Of a DNA stretch of 64,000 nucleotides, positions 1-7,294 are shown piece after piece. Numbering within the stretch: the stretch's first letter is position 1; the number at the start of each line of letters is the position of its first letter. A model generated the notes under the pieces. The model was not told the origin of the DNA. It made no database searches and saw only the letters and a program-made list of their open reading frames with translations. The DNA comes from Gammaproteobacteria bacterium (GTDB taxonomy: Bacteria > Pseudomonadota > Gammaproteobacteria > HK1): the NCBI GenBank assembly GCA_022824305.1, contig JAJEAD010000020.1, positions 1 to 64,000 of the forward strand, in the 5' to 3' direction. The position numbers and the translations under genes were made by a program.

Positions 1-604
1 CCGCCGCCGGCAACCCCGCCCCCCGGACGGGCCCGCGCCGCTTCGCAGGACCCGAGAGCCTGGCCGGCGACGCCGCCGGCGCCCTTCGACCTCGAGGCCC
101 CGCGCCCGGGCCCGGCCGGGGGTGGGGGGGAGGATTGCGCCGGCCCCCGATTCTCCCTGCCCGTTGTCACCGCGCCGCGTTACGTTCGCCCCGCGAGAGT
201 GCGTGCCCGGGCGCCCGCGACGGCCGGCGAGAACGGGCCACCCCCCGGCAACCCCAAACCCCACCCGCGTTAAATTTTGCGGACCCCGTTTCGGTATGCC
301 CCCTACCCGATTCACTTTTGCCCCCCCCCGGCCTGGGCGCCCGCCCTGCCGGAAACCCCTACAGCCATAGGCCGAACGCGATCGGGTGACGCGACGCGGC
401 GCCGCCCGCGGCCGACGAGCTCCGCCGCGGCGCCCGCCCCATGACCTCGCCCGCTTGGATGCGACTGGCCGAGTAAGCCTTGAGGGTCGCGCGAGCGCAG
501 ACGAGCACCGCGCCCGGGCCCGCGCTGCGACGCCGGCGACGTCGACCGCCGCCCCCGCCCTCGAGGCCGCGGCCGAGCACCCCGCACACCCGGCGCCGAA
601 GCGC
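1..604. other. GC-rich stretch without a supportable gene
   Basis: Extremely GC-rich, low-complexity DNA. Open frames exist on both strands, but they are rich in Arg/Pro/Gly/Ala and show no recognisable domain, so I treat them as composition artefacts. Short sequences recur: CCTACAGCC near 357, 604 and 909, and CCTCGAGGCC near 91, 560 and 848. At 604 and 909 the first motif marks the 3' ends of the duplicated membrane-protein genes, so the copy near 357 may be the edge of a further decayed duplicate. Confidence 0.4.
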
Positions 605-835
605 CTACAGCCTGGCCAGCCTCAAGACCACACAGACCAAGACCGCGAGGCCGATCGGCACCCAGGAGCCCCCATGGATCGCCAGCGCGACCCCGACCAA
701 CGCAACCCAGAGATCCAGGACGAGCAGCCCGTGCCGCTCCGCATCGAGCTTCAACGCGACCACGATCACCACCCACAGGACGAACGCGACGATCGCGCAG
801 ACGATCACGAGATTGGCAAACCCCATCGTCGACAC
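605..835 (-). CDS. small two-helix membrane protein, intact copy of a tandem pair
   Basis: A 76-residue protein of unknown function. Residues about 5-28 form one hydrophobic helix. A short polar stretch (KLDAERH) follows, then a second hydrophobic region of about residues 37-73 that contains the motif AIHGGSWVPIG. No signal peptidase site or catalytic motif is visible. A clearly related reading frame lies immediately upstream on the same strand (910-1134) with the same layout and the motif AIH-stop-GSWAPI. That shared layout is the main reason to believe the gene is real. Function cannot be assigned; it could be a small inner-membrane protein of an accessory island. Confidence 0.5.
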   Translation of the reverse strand: MSTMGFANLVIVCAIVAFVLWVVIVVALKLDAERHGLLVLDLWVALVGVALAIHGGSWVPIGLAVLVCVVLRLARL

Positions 836-909
836 CGGCGCGCCCTACCTCGAGGCCCGCCGGCCCCGCCGGCGACGCCGCGCACCTGGTAGCCGCCCGC
901 CCGCGGCGC

Positions 910-1134
910 CTACAGCCGGATCAGCCACAGGAGCACGGCCACGATCGCGATCGGCGCCCAGGAGCCCTAATGGATCGCCCACGCCACCCCGAGGAACGCG
1001 AGGAAGAGCCCCGAGAACACCGGCATCAGCAGCTTCTCCGGATCGAGCTTCGCCGCGAACACGATCACCGCGCCCAGGACGAACGCGGCCACCGCGCAGC
1101 CGAGAGTGACCAGGACGCCGAGCCCAAACGACAC
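910..1134 (-). pseudogene. second copy of the small membrane protein, interrupted by an in-frame TAG
   Basis: Reading from a GTG at 1134, the frame encodes a hydrophobic segment, a KLDPEKLL turn, a second hydrophobic segment and AWAIH. It then meets a TAG and continues in frame as GSWAPIAIVAVLLWLIRL to a TAG at 910-912. The intact copy at 605-835 has GGC/GGG-type glycine codons where this copy has the stop (CATGGGGGC versus CATTAGGGC), so a small substitution produced it. Length, hydrophobic pattern and the GSW-PI motif agree with the neighbour. I infer a tandem duplicate that has lost its function; a sequencing error at the stop is the alternative. Confidence 0.5.
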
Positions 1135-1188
1135 CGGCCCCTACGCCGCGGTCAGCCGGCCCGGCCGCTGACGCCGCCGGCGGCCCGG

Positions 1189-1242
1189 TGTCACCGGACA
1201 TAGGAAGCTGATCCACTTCGGACAAATGAACTGACCCACCTT
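1189..1242 (+). mobile_element. IS21-type terminal sequence with two internal repeats
   Basis: The stretch begins with TG and contains two imperfect 24-bp direct repeats (1195-1218 and 1219-1242), each running CGGACA...CTGA(T/C)CCAC...TT. IS21-family ends are known to carry such repeated transposase-binding units after a 5' TG. No istA or istB gene follows, so this is at most an orphan end. Confidence 0.4.
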
Positions 1243-1345
1243 AGTTGACGAACGGGGCGAGCTCTCCAATCGCGCGCCCTGAGCGGACCAACTCCACCAT
1301 CTGGCGGCGAAACTCAGGCGGGTACGGCAGATGTGTTCGTGGCAT
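1241..1345 (-). pseudogene. IS3-family OrfA transposase fragment (N-terminus only)
   Basis: A 34-residue frame starts with an ATG at 1345 behind a strong Shine-Dalgarno (GGAGGA). It encodes a protein with PPEFRRQMVELVRSGRAI near its start, the typical beginning of IS3-family OrfA proteins that leads into the helix-turn-helix. It stops at 1241 inside the IS21-like repeat, so the rest of OrfA and all of OrfB are missing. Upstream, on the minus-strand sense, lies TGGAGTTGACCCG (1387-1399), which looks like an IS3-type terminal inverted repeat. The remnant is therefore an IS3 left end cut off by another element or a deletion. Confidence 0.6.
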
Positions 1346-1386
1346 CGTGGATTCCTCCTCCCCAAAGGGTTCAGTATCCACGAAAA

Positions 1387-1399
1387 CGGGTCAACTCCA
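1387..1399 (-). repeat. probable IS3-type terminal inverted repeat
   Basis: On the minus strand this reads TGGAGTTGACCCG. It lies about 40 bp before the OrfA start, the usual position of an IS3-family left end. No target-site duplication is obvious. Confidence 0.4.
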
Positions 1400-1726
1400 C
1401 TCTGCTGGTGCTGGGCGGCGGGGTACAACTCGTTCGCAGACGACTTCGGTGACGCTGGGGCATTGCACCGAGGCGGCGTTGGTGACTGGACGCGCTCTGG
1501 CTCTTCTTCCTCGTCGCCCTGATGTTCGTGATCCTGCTCGCATCGCTCGACCCCGGGGACTTCGACGTGCTGATGCGACCAAGAGAGCTCACCCTCCAGC
1601 ACGACCACGCCATCCGCGGGCCGCGGCAAAATCGCTCGAGGGGCCGCCGGGTCGGATGGCTCGCCGACTTCACCTCTCCCGATGCACGCAAGGAGTCCGG
1701 AGAGCAGGAGCGGGCGATCCTGGTGA
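1400..1726. other. no supportable gene; possible decayed coding DNA
   Basis: One plus frame (1486-1740, no good start) encodes a short hydrophobic stretch, LWLFFLVALMFVILLASLD, followed by a charged tail. It has no recognisable family, and competing frames are equally open. I see no RNA gene or repeat here. Confidence 0.3.
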
Positions 1727-1897
1727 GCGGGAGTCGATGACTTCGGATACTGGCTCGCCGACGAGACGCCGGGCGACGTAATGGGCGAGGCAGCGCTCGC
1801 AGCTTGGAAGCGAGGAGCGGAGTCCTACGTCTCCAACTACGACTACCGCAGCAGCGACACCGTGCCGAAGATGTACCGGTGGGCCCAGCCTCAGTAA
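1727..1897 (+). pseudogene. orphan C-terminal protein fragment
   Basis: After a stop at 1724, the plus frame reads through 56 codons with protein-like composition: GVDDFGYWLADETPG, then GEAALAAWKRGAESYVS, ending KMYRWAQPQ before TAA at 1895-1897. The amino-acid mix is balanced, unlike the Arg/Pro/Ala shadows around it, which suggests the 3' end of a once-longer gene. An ATG at 1781 could in principle start a 38-residue product. Its last bases overlap the 3' end of the convergent dehydrogenase gene by 7 bp. I do not recognise the family. Confidence 0.3.
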
Positions 1898-2907
1898 CCG
1901 AGCCCGAGATCGATGGCCCGCGGCATCGCCTCGCCGCGCGCGAAGGCGGCCAGGCTCTCGGTGGCCATGTCCAGGAGGCGCTCGATCACCCCTTCCACGT
2001 TCGCCGCCTGATCGCCCGATGCGATCACGTTCGGCAGGCGGTGCAGCCCGGTGCGCGACGGGATGGGGTAGTGGTAGCTCGGTGGCAGCGACTCGGTGTA
2101 GCTCCACCACACGTCGGCCGCATAGCCGCGGATTCGGGAGCTGGTCAGCGCATCGTAGAGCGCCTGCTCGACCACCAGGTTGCCGCGGGCGACGTTGATC
2201 AGGAATGCCCCCGCCTTCATGTGGGATATCGCCTCGGCGTCGATGAACCCCTCCGTCTCCCGGGTGATGGGCGTGGCGAGGACGACGAAGTCGGCCTCCG
2301 ATAGCACCTCGTGCAGCGCCTCCGGACCACGCACCGAGTCCACGTGCTCCCCGCCGCGCTCGGGGTGGCGGCGGATGGCATGCACCTTCATGTCGAAGGC
2401 CCTGGCGCGGCGCGCGACCGCGCTCCCGATCATCCCGAGTCCGATGACCGCGAGGCTCCGCCCCTGAAGCGCGACCCCCATGAAGTCGGGGTGCCAGGTC
2501 GGCTGCCAGCGCGCCTCCTGCACCCACTGGTGGCGCTGCACCACCTTCCTCGCCAGGCCGAGCATCAGGGCCATCGCGTGCTCGGCCACCGTGATCGCGT
2601 TGCCCCCGCGGATGTTGCACACCGCGACGCCGCGCCGGCGCAGCATGGCGAAATCGAGCTCGTCGCAGCCCGCGTGCAGCCAGGCCAGCGCCTTCAGATC
2701 GGGTACCGCATCCCAGGTGCGGGGCGGCACCACCCACGCCATGATGGCGCCCACGCCCCGGCACAGGTGCGCGATGTCCTCGTGGCGCACCTCGAAGCGG
2801 GTCATGCCGTGGCCCTCGGGAGCGACCACCTCCCACCCCCGGGGCAGCCCAAAGCGAATCCGCGCGATCTCCTCTCCCGTCGCGGCAAAAGTGAGCAGCA
2901 GCTTCAT
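1891..2907 (-). CDS. D-isomer-specific 2-hydroxyacid dehydrogenase homologue without the catalytic His
   Basis: 338 residues, normal length for the family of NAD(P)-dependent dehydrogenases acting on 2-hydroxy acids. The nucleotide-binding loop is GLGMIG (156-161). The substrate-binding region around FLINVARGNLV supplies the conserved Arg241, and Glu272 lies in YTESLPP. In place of the usual TPH that carries the acid/base His, the sequence reads ASGDQAAN, with Asp299 at that position. The N-terminal catalytic half contains WLHAGCDELD and the GNAITVAEHAMALML helix. The gene stands alone, read toward the decayed edge of the window, with the antitoxin relic just upstream. Either the enzyme uses altered chemistry or it has lost dehydrogenase activity. 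Substrate unknown. Confidence 0.85.
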   Translation of the reverse strand: MKLLLTFAATGEEIARIRFGLPRGWEVVAPEGHGMTRFEVRHEDIAHLCRGVGAIMAWVVPPRTWDAVPDLKALAWLHAGCDELDFAMLRRRGVAVCNIRGGNAITVAEHAMALMLGLARKVVQRHQWVQEARWQPTWHPDFMGVALQGRSLAVIGLGMIGSAVARRARAFDMKVHAIRRHPERGGEHVDSVRGPEALHEVLSEADFVVLATPITRETEGFIDAEAISHMKAGAFLINVARGNLVVEQALYDALTSSRIRGYAADVWWSYTESLPPSYHYPIPSRTGLHRLPNVIASGDQAANVEGVIERLLDMATESLAAFARGEAMPRAIDLGLGY

Positions 2908-2935
2908 TTGCTCTTCTCCTGCGTGCTGAACGCGA

Positions 2936-3181
2936 TCACGAGTCGCATGCGCCTTCGACAGCGGCGCGTTCCATGTCCTCCTGCGAGACCGGCGCTCCGT
3001 CGTGCGGCAGCGCCCCGAACAGGCGACCGATCGGAGCTAATGGCAGAATGCCCGCTTCGCCGCCCGGAGTTATGCACCGCACGCCATCACCGGGACTTGC
3101 CTCCGGCGCTTCCCCCGACGCTCCGGGTGACGCGGCCTGCCGTCCAGAATGGGTCTTGGATTCAATCACGGAAACTTCCAC
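2936..3181 (-). pseudogene. AbrB/MazE-type antitoxin relic, frameshifted
   Basis: The C-terminal half of this 81-codon frame (GTG start) looks like an AbrB-fold antitoxin of the kind paired with PIN toxins: SPGDGVRC, then LPLAPIGRLFGAL and the acidic tail SQEDMERAAVEGACDS. The N-terminal half should carry a GRVTLP-type strand. Instead it reads TAGRVTRSVGG only in another frame, while the main frame gives Pro/Ala/Gly-rich nonsense. I infer a frameshift around 3100-3130. No toxin gene follows: the dehydrogenase begins 28 bp downstream. It is a solitary, probably dead antitoxin. Confidence 0.45.
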
Positions 3182-3190
3182 GTGCTCCTT

Positions 3191-3223
3191 GCACTCGAGG
3201 GGTTCCTCTCCTCGAGAGAGTGC
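3191..3223. repeat. imperfect inverted repeat upstream of the antitoxin relic
   Basis: GCACTCGAGG (3191-3200) faces CCTCGAGAGAGTGC, with a three-base insertion in the right arm. It lies about 10 bp before the relic's start on the minus strand, where an autoregulatory operator would sit. The rest of 3182-3441 shows nothing else recognisable. Confidence 0.25.
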
Positions 3224-3441
3224 AGCAAGGCACGAGAGGGCACGATACTGTCAACTTCTGCGCAGAATGCAACGAAAGCCGGCCCCGTCCCACCCGGGCA
3301 TGATCTGCGCGGATGCGCGAGGGAGGGCGACAGCATCGTGGCATGCCCTCTCGTTCGGGTCCGGGAGCTGCTGCCGACCAGGCTCATGAGTCGCAGCAAG
3401 GACCCGAGACGGAAAGCAGATGGGGCCTCCTCGACGAAGCC

Positions 3442-4125
3442 ATGCCTTGGAGCGCCCGCGTGACGACCCGGGAGCCCTACCCCATCGAACGCATTGCGGG
3501 GGTGGTGCTCGCGGGCGGTCAGGGCCGGCGCATGGGGGGCGAGGACAAGGGGCTGGTCGAAGTCGCGGGACGGCCGATGGTGGCGCACGTACTCGAGCGC
3601 CTCCGGCCCCAGGTCGGCGCCCTTCTCATCAACGCGAACCGCAACCGGGGACGCTACGCGGAGATTGCGGGCTGCCCCGTCGTGGCGGACCGGCAGGGCG
3701 GCTACGCGGGCCCTCTCGCCGGCATGGCGAGCGCGATGGAGGCGGCGGGCACGCACTTCGTGCTGACCGTGCCCTGCGATGCGCCGCTGGTGTCCGCGCA
3801 CCTGGGCGCACGGCTCCACGAGTCGCTCGTCGAGAACGGAGCCGAGCTCTGCGTCGCCCACGACGGAAGGCGCCTCCAGCCCGTCTTCGCCCTCATCGAC
3901 TGCTCCCTGCTCGACAGCCTGCTCGCGTGCCTTCAGTCCGGCGAGCGCAAGATCGATCGCTGGTACGCGCAACACCGCATGGCGACGGCCGACTTCAGCG
4001 ACCTTCCCCGGAGCTTCTCCAACATCAACACGCCCGAGGAGCGCATCGCGCTCGAGCAAGCGCTCGTGTCGGACCCGCCCGGGAACACGTCCCGCTCCCG
4101 ACCCCGAGACGGCGAAAGCGCATGA
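3442..4125 (+). CDS. mobA: molybdenum cofactor guanylyltransferase MobA
   Basis: Transfers GMP from GTP to molybdopterin to make the bis-MGD cofactor in the cytoplasm. The Rossmann-like nucleotidyltransferase signature LAGGQGRRMGGEDKGL is at residues 23-38, followed by NANRN (64-68) and the metal-binding PCDAP (111-115). The frame stays open upstream to 3313, but the added residues are unstructured and Gln/Arg-rich. I chose the ATG at 3442, giving 227 residues against about 195 for the E. coli protein; a GTG at 3460 is possible. moeA and moaB follow on the same strand, forming a cofactor cluster. No molybdoenzyme gene is visible in the window. Confidence 0.9.
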   Translation: MPWSARVTTREPYPIERIAGVVLAGGQGRRMGGEDKGLVEVAGRPMVAHVLERLRPQVGALLINANRNRGRYAEIAGCPVVADRQGGYAGPLAGMASAMEAAGTHFVLTVPCDAPLVSAHLGARLHESLVENGAELCVAHDGRRLQPVFALIDCSLLDSLLACLQSGERKIDRWYAQHRMATADFSDLPRSFSNINTPEERIALEQALVSDPPGNTSRSRPRDGESA

Positions 4126-4271
4126 AGGGGCGGGAGACCGTTCCTGGCGCATTGCCGCGACCCGGATGCGGGAGGAAGGGGTGACTCGATCCGGATGAAA
4201 GGGCGTATCCTGATGAGCGAGGTACTGTTCGGCCGGCAAGACGGAGCTGACGCCCGTGCTGCCCATCGGCA

Positions 4272-5567
4272 ATGCCAATGCGCCGCGTGACGGCGCCGGA
4301 GGACCGTGAGTTGAGCGACCCGCCGCTCCTCGGCTGCTACGACGACCCCGAGCTGCTGCCGGCGGCGAAGGCGCTCGCGCGAATCGACGAGCACGTCGGC
4401 ACGCTGACCGAGAGCGAGGAGGTGGAGCTCCGCGACGCGCTCGGACGCGTGCTCGCCTGCGACCTGAGGTCGCCCATCGCGGTGCCCGGCCACACCAACT
4501 CCGCGATGGACGGGTACGCGTTCGCCGGATCGGAGCTGCCGGGGGAGGGAACCCGTTCCTTCCGGCTGCTCGGGACCGCATGGGCGGGCAAGCCCTTCGC
4601 CGGAGAGGTTCCCTCCGGGTGCACGGTGCGGGTGATGACCGGAGCGATGATGCCGGCCGGCACCGATACCGTGGTCATGCAGGAACAGGTCGAGTGCACG
4701 GGAGATAGGATCGCCGTCACGAGCGGCCACCGGATCGGCCAGAACGTGCGTGAGGCCGGAGAAGACCTCGAGCCCGGCGCGCGGGTGGCAAGCGAGGGCA
4801 AGCGCATCCACCCCGCGGAGCTCGGCCTCCTCGCCTCGCTCGGGATCGCCCGGGTGCGGGTGCGGCGCCGGCTGCGGGTGGCCACCTTCTCCACCGGCGA
4901 CGAGCTGCGCTCGCTCGGCGAGCGCCTCGATCCCGGCACCATCTACGACAGCAACCGCTACACCATCACCGGGATGCTCCGGCGCCTGGACACGGAGATC
5001 ATCGATCTCGGGGTGATCCGGGACCAGCGTGCCGCCATCCGGTCCGCCTTCGCCGAGGCCGCGGAACGCGCCGACGTCGTCATCAGCTCGGGCGGCGCCT
5101 CCACCGGGGAGGCGGACTACGTCCGCGAGACCCTGGGCGCCCTGGGCAGGGTCGGCTTCTGGCGCATCGCCATCCGCCCCGGCCGGCCACTCGCCTTCGG
5201 TCGGGTGCGCGACGCGGTGTTCTTCGGCCTGCCCGGCAATCCTGTAGCGGTCATGGTCACCTTCTACCAGTTCGTGCAGCCCGCCCTGCTGCGCCTCATG
5301 GGCCAGCGGCCGGTGGAGGCGACGCCGCTGCTCCGCGTCACCTGCCGCTCGCGCCTGCGCAAGAAGCCGGGTCGGGTGGAGTACTACCGCGCGCTGCTCT
5401 CGCGCGAGGCGGACGGCACTCCGGTGGTGCACCACACCGGGAAGACCGGTTCCGGGCTGCTGCACACCATGAGCGACGCGAACTGCTTCATCCTGCTCTC
5501 CGAGGAGAGCGGCACGGTCGAGCCCGGAGCGGAGGTCGACGTGCAGCCCTTCTTCGGCCTGGTGTAG
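4272..5567 (+). CDS. moeA: molybdopterin molybdotransferase MoeA
   Basis: Inserts molybdate into adenylylated molybdopterin. At 431 residues it is close to the usual length. It has the NSAMDGYA signature (76-83), the MoaB/MogA-like domain with SGGASTGEADY (273-283) and the GLPGNPV loop (319-325), followed by the C-terminal beta domain ending SGTVEPGAEVDV. It lies 146 bp after mobA on the same strand, with no obvious terminator between them, and is separated from moaB by a toxin relic. The first ATG of the frame was kept; a later start near residue 3 cannot be excluded. Confidence 0.92.
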   Translation: MPMRRVTAPEDRELSDPPLLGCYDDPELLPAAKALARIDEHVGTLTESEEVELRDALGRVLACDLRSPIAVPGHTNSAMDGYAFAGSELPGEGTRSFRLLGTAWAGKPFAGEVPSGCTVRVMTGAMMPAGTDTVVMQEQVECTGDRIAVTSGHRIGQNVREAGEDLEPGARVASEGKRIHPAELGLLASLGIARVRVRRRLRVATFSTGDELRSLGERLDPGTIYDSNRYTITGMLRRLDTEIIDLGVIRDQRAAIRSAFAEAAERADVVISSGGASTGEADYVRETLGALGRVGFWRIAIRPGRPLAFGRVRDAVFFGLPGNPVAVMVTFYQFVQPALLRLMGQRPVEATPLLRVTCRSRLRKKPGRVEYYRALLSREADGTPVVHHTGKTGSGLLHTMSDANCFILLSEESGTVEPGAEVDVQPFFGLV

Positions 5568-5575
5568 ACACTCAG

Positions 5576-5776
5576 GTGAAGGCCGCGCCGTGCCGCATCG
5601 ACCGGCCGTCGACCGGGAAAGCGCCGGCTCCGCGCCACCGCGCGCACCGGTTGACGGGGCGGTGGTCCCGCTCCCGGGAGTGCCATGTCAAGCCCGACTG
5701 GCTGCTCATATGGCACGTCGATGGCGACGGCCTGATACTGACACGAACCGGAACCCGTTCCGACCTGTTCGGATAG
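5576..5776 (+). pseudogene. YafQ-family mRNA-interferase toxin, 5'-truncated
   Basis: The last 45 or so residues match the C-terminal half of YafQ/RelE-superfamily toxins: HRLTGRW, then RECHVKPDWLLIW, then LILTRTGTRSDLFG before TAG. YafQ active-site residues are partly kept (the His and Asp of ECH..PDW, and the terminal Phe). The late catalytic His expected in GTHS is Arg here, and the N-terminal half, including the first helices, is missing or replaced by an unrelated Pro-rich run. No antitoxin precedes it. It sits between moeA and moaB and is best read as a dead toxin fragment. Confidence 0.65.
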
Positions 5777-5820
5777 TACGGACACTTTGAGCAGAGTCCG
5801 GGCAAAGCGGAGAACGAAGC

Positions 5821-6342
5821 ATGGCCGACGCGCGTGAATTCATTCCCCTGAACGTTGCGGTGCTCACCGTCTCGGACACCCGCAACGAGGAGACCGACAA
5901 GTCCGGAGCGCTCCTCGCGCAGCGCCTCGAGGCGGCCGGGCACCGACTCGCCGAGAAGCGCATCGTGCCCGACGACGTGTACCGGATCCGCGCCGTCGTC
6001 GCGCAGTGGATCGCGGAGGAATCCGTGCAGGTGGCGATATCCACCGGGGGCACCGGGGTCACCGGCCGTGACGGCACGCCGGAGGCGATAGCGCCCTTGC
6101 TCGACAAGACCATCGAAGGGTTCGGGGAGACCTTCCGCATGCTCTCCTACGAAGAGATCAAGACCTCCACCCTGCAGTCCCGCGCGCTCGCGGGAGTGGC
6201 GAACGGGACCTATGTCTTCTGCCTGCCCGGCTCCTCCGGCGCCTGCCGCACCGCCTGGGACCGCATCATCGCCGCGCAGCTCGACTACCGTACCCGGCCC
6301 TGCAACCTGGTGGAGCTGATGCCCCGCTTGCGGGAGCGGTGA
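5821..6342 (+). CDS. moaB: molybdenum cofactor biosynthesis protein MoaB (adenylyltransferase type)
   Basis: MoaB/MogA-fold enzyme that adenylylates molybdopterin before molybdenum insertion. 173 residues, the usual size. Substrate-binding signatures are VLTVSDTR (14-21), STGGTG (74-79) and [12 protein letters not shown] (102-113), then CLPGSSGA near the C-terminus. It starts at an ATG following GAACGAAGC and completes the mobA-moeA-moaB set. The 250-bp gap before it contains only the toxin relic, so it may still share a transcript with moeA. Confidence 0.92.
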   Translation: MADAREFIPLNVAVLTVSDTRNEETDKSGALLAQRLEAAGHRLAEKRIVPDDVYRIRAVVAQWIAEESVQVAISTGGTGVTGRDGTPEAIAPLLDKTIEGFGETFRMLSYEEIKTSTLQSRALAGVANGTYVFCLPGSSGACRTAWDRIIAAQLDYRTRPCNLVELMPRLRER

Positions 6343-6400
6343 CGGATCCGCGGGCGGAGGCCCACGCCGGGGGCGAACCTCACAAGGGGAGAGATCGGGA

Positions 6401-7177
6401 GTGAACGTATCGGTAGCCGGCCTGCGGGTGCTGGTCACCGCGGGCGGACGCGGTATCGGCCGGGCGACCTGCGCCGCGTTCGCAGAACACGGCGCGAGGG
6501 TGCACACCTGCGACGTCGACGCGCAAGCGCTGCGGGAGAGCTGCCGGGAGACCGGCTGCACCGGCACGCCCGCCGACGTGGGCGACCCGGACGCCGTCGA
6601 TGCCCTGTTCGACGCGGCGCTCCCGGCCCTCGGCGGGCTCGACGTGCTGGTCAACAACGCGGGCATTGCGGGACCGACGGCGCGCGTGGAAGCGATCTCC
6701 ACCCAGGACTGGCGCCGCACCATGGACGTGAACCTCGCCGGCCAGTTCTACTGCGTGCGCCGGGCGGTTGCGCCGCTCGAACGCGCGGGCGGAGGGTCCA
6801 TCGTGAACATCTCCTCGACCGCGGGGTTCCTGGGCTTCCCCTTCCGCACTCCCTACGCCGCCTCCAAGTGGGGAGTCATCGGACTCACCAGGAGCCTCGC
6901 CATCGAGCTCGGGGAGCACAACATCCGGGTCAACGCGATATGCCCCGGCTCGATCGACAACGAACGCATGCACGGCGTCGTCGCGCGAGAGGCCGAAGCC
7001 AAGGGGGTGAGCGCGCACGCCATTCTCGACGGCTACCTGCGCGCATCCTCGCTGCGCACGCTCATCGATCCGAAGGACATCGCGGACACCATTCTCTTTC
7101 TCGCCTCGCCCGCCGCCCACAAGATAAGCGGGCAGGTCCTGTCGGTGGACGGGGACACCGACACGCTGCGCATCTGA
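6401..7177 (+). CDS. short-chain dehydrogenase/reductase (SDR)
   Basis: 258-residue classical SDR that would oxidise or reduce a hydroxyl/keto substrate with NAD(P). Cofactor loop TAGGRGIG (13-20), NNAG (85-88), and catalytic Ser139, Tyr152 and Lys156 in the YAASK motif are all present. Asp near residue 38 (CDVD), at the end of the second strand, suggests NAD preference. It starts with GTG at 6401 behind GGGGAGAG. It is the first gene of a plus-strand series followed by a DMSP-lyase-family cupin and a PhyH-type oxygenase, which hints at a shared small-molecule pathway. The substrate cannot be read from the sequence. Confidence 0.88.
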   Translation: MNVSVAGLRVLVTAGGRGIGRATCAAFAEHGARVHTCDVDAQALRESCRETGCTGTPADVGDPDAVDALFDAALPALGGLDVLVNNAGIAGPTARVEAISTQDWRRTMDVNLAGQFYCVRRAVAPLERAGGGSIVNISSTAGFLGFPFRTPYAASKWGVIGLTRSLAIELGEHNIRVNAICPGSIDNERMHGVVAREAEAKGVSAHAILDGYLRASSLRTLIDPKDIADTILFLASPAAHKISGQVLSVDGDTDTLRI

Positions 7178-7294
7178 AGACGATACGCCGCGGCCGAGCA
7201 GCAGGCGGGGCCGGTCCGAGACCGCACCCGCAGCGATCAATCGCAGCCGGGGCGGAAGGAAAAGCGAGAGACACCACCCCGGGGATCCGCAACG

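Noticed and set aside
122-600. Several 76-168-codon open frames
   Set aside because: Compositions are Arg/Pro/Gly/Ala-dominated and overlap one another on both strands, as expected from very high GC. No motif or start signal.
1227-1399. A 170-bp MITE-like element with inverted ends TGAACTGACCC and TGGAGTTGACCC
   Set aside because: The left end is better explained as the second unit of an IS21-type repeat (1195-1242), and no target duplication flanks the pair. I kept the IS21/IS3 junction reading.
3933-5465. 510-codon minus-strand frame opposite mobA and moeA
   Set aside because: Shadow frame; the plus-strand genes carry clear MobA and MoeA motifs.
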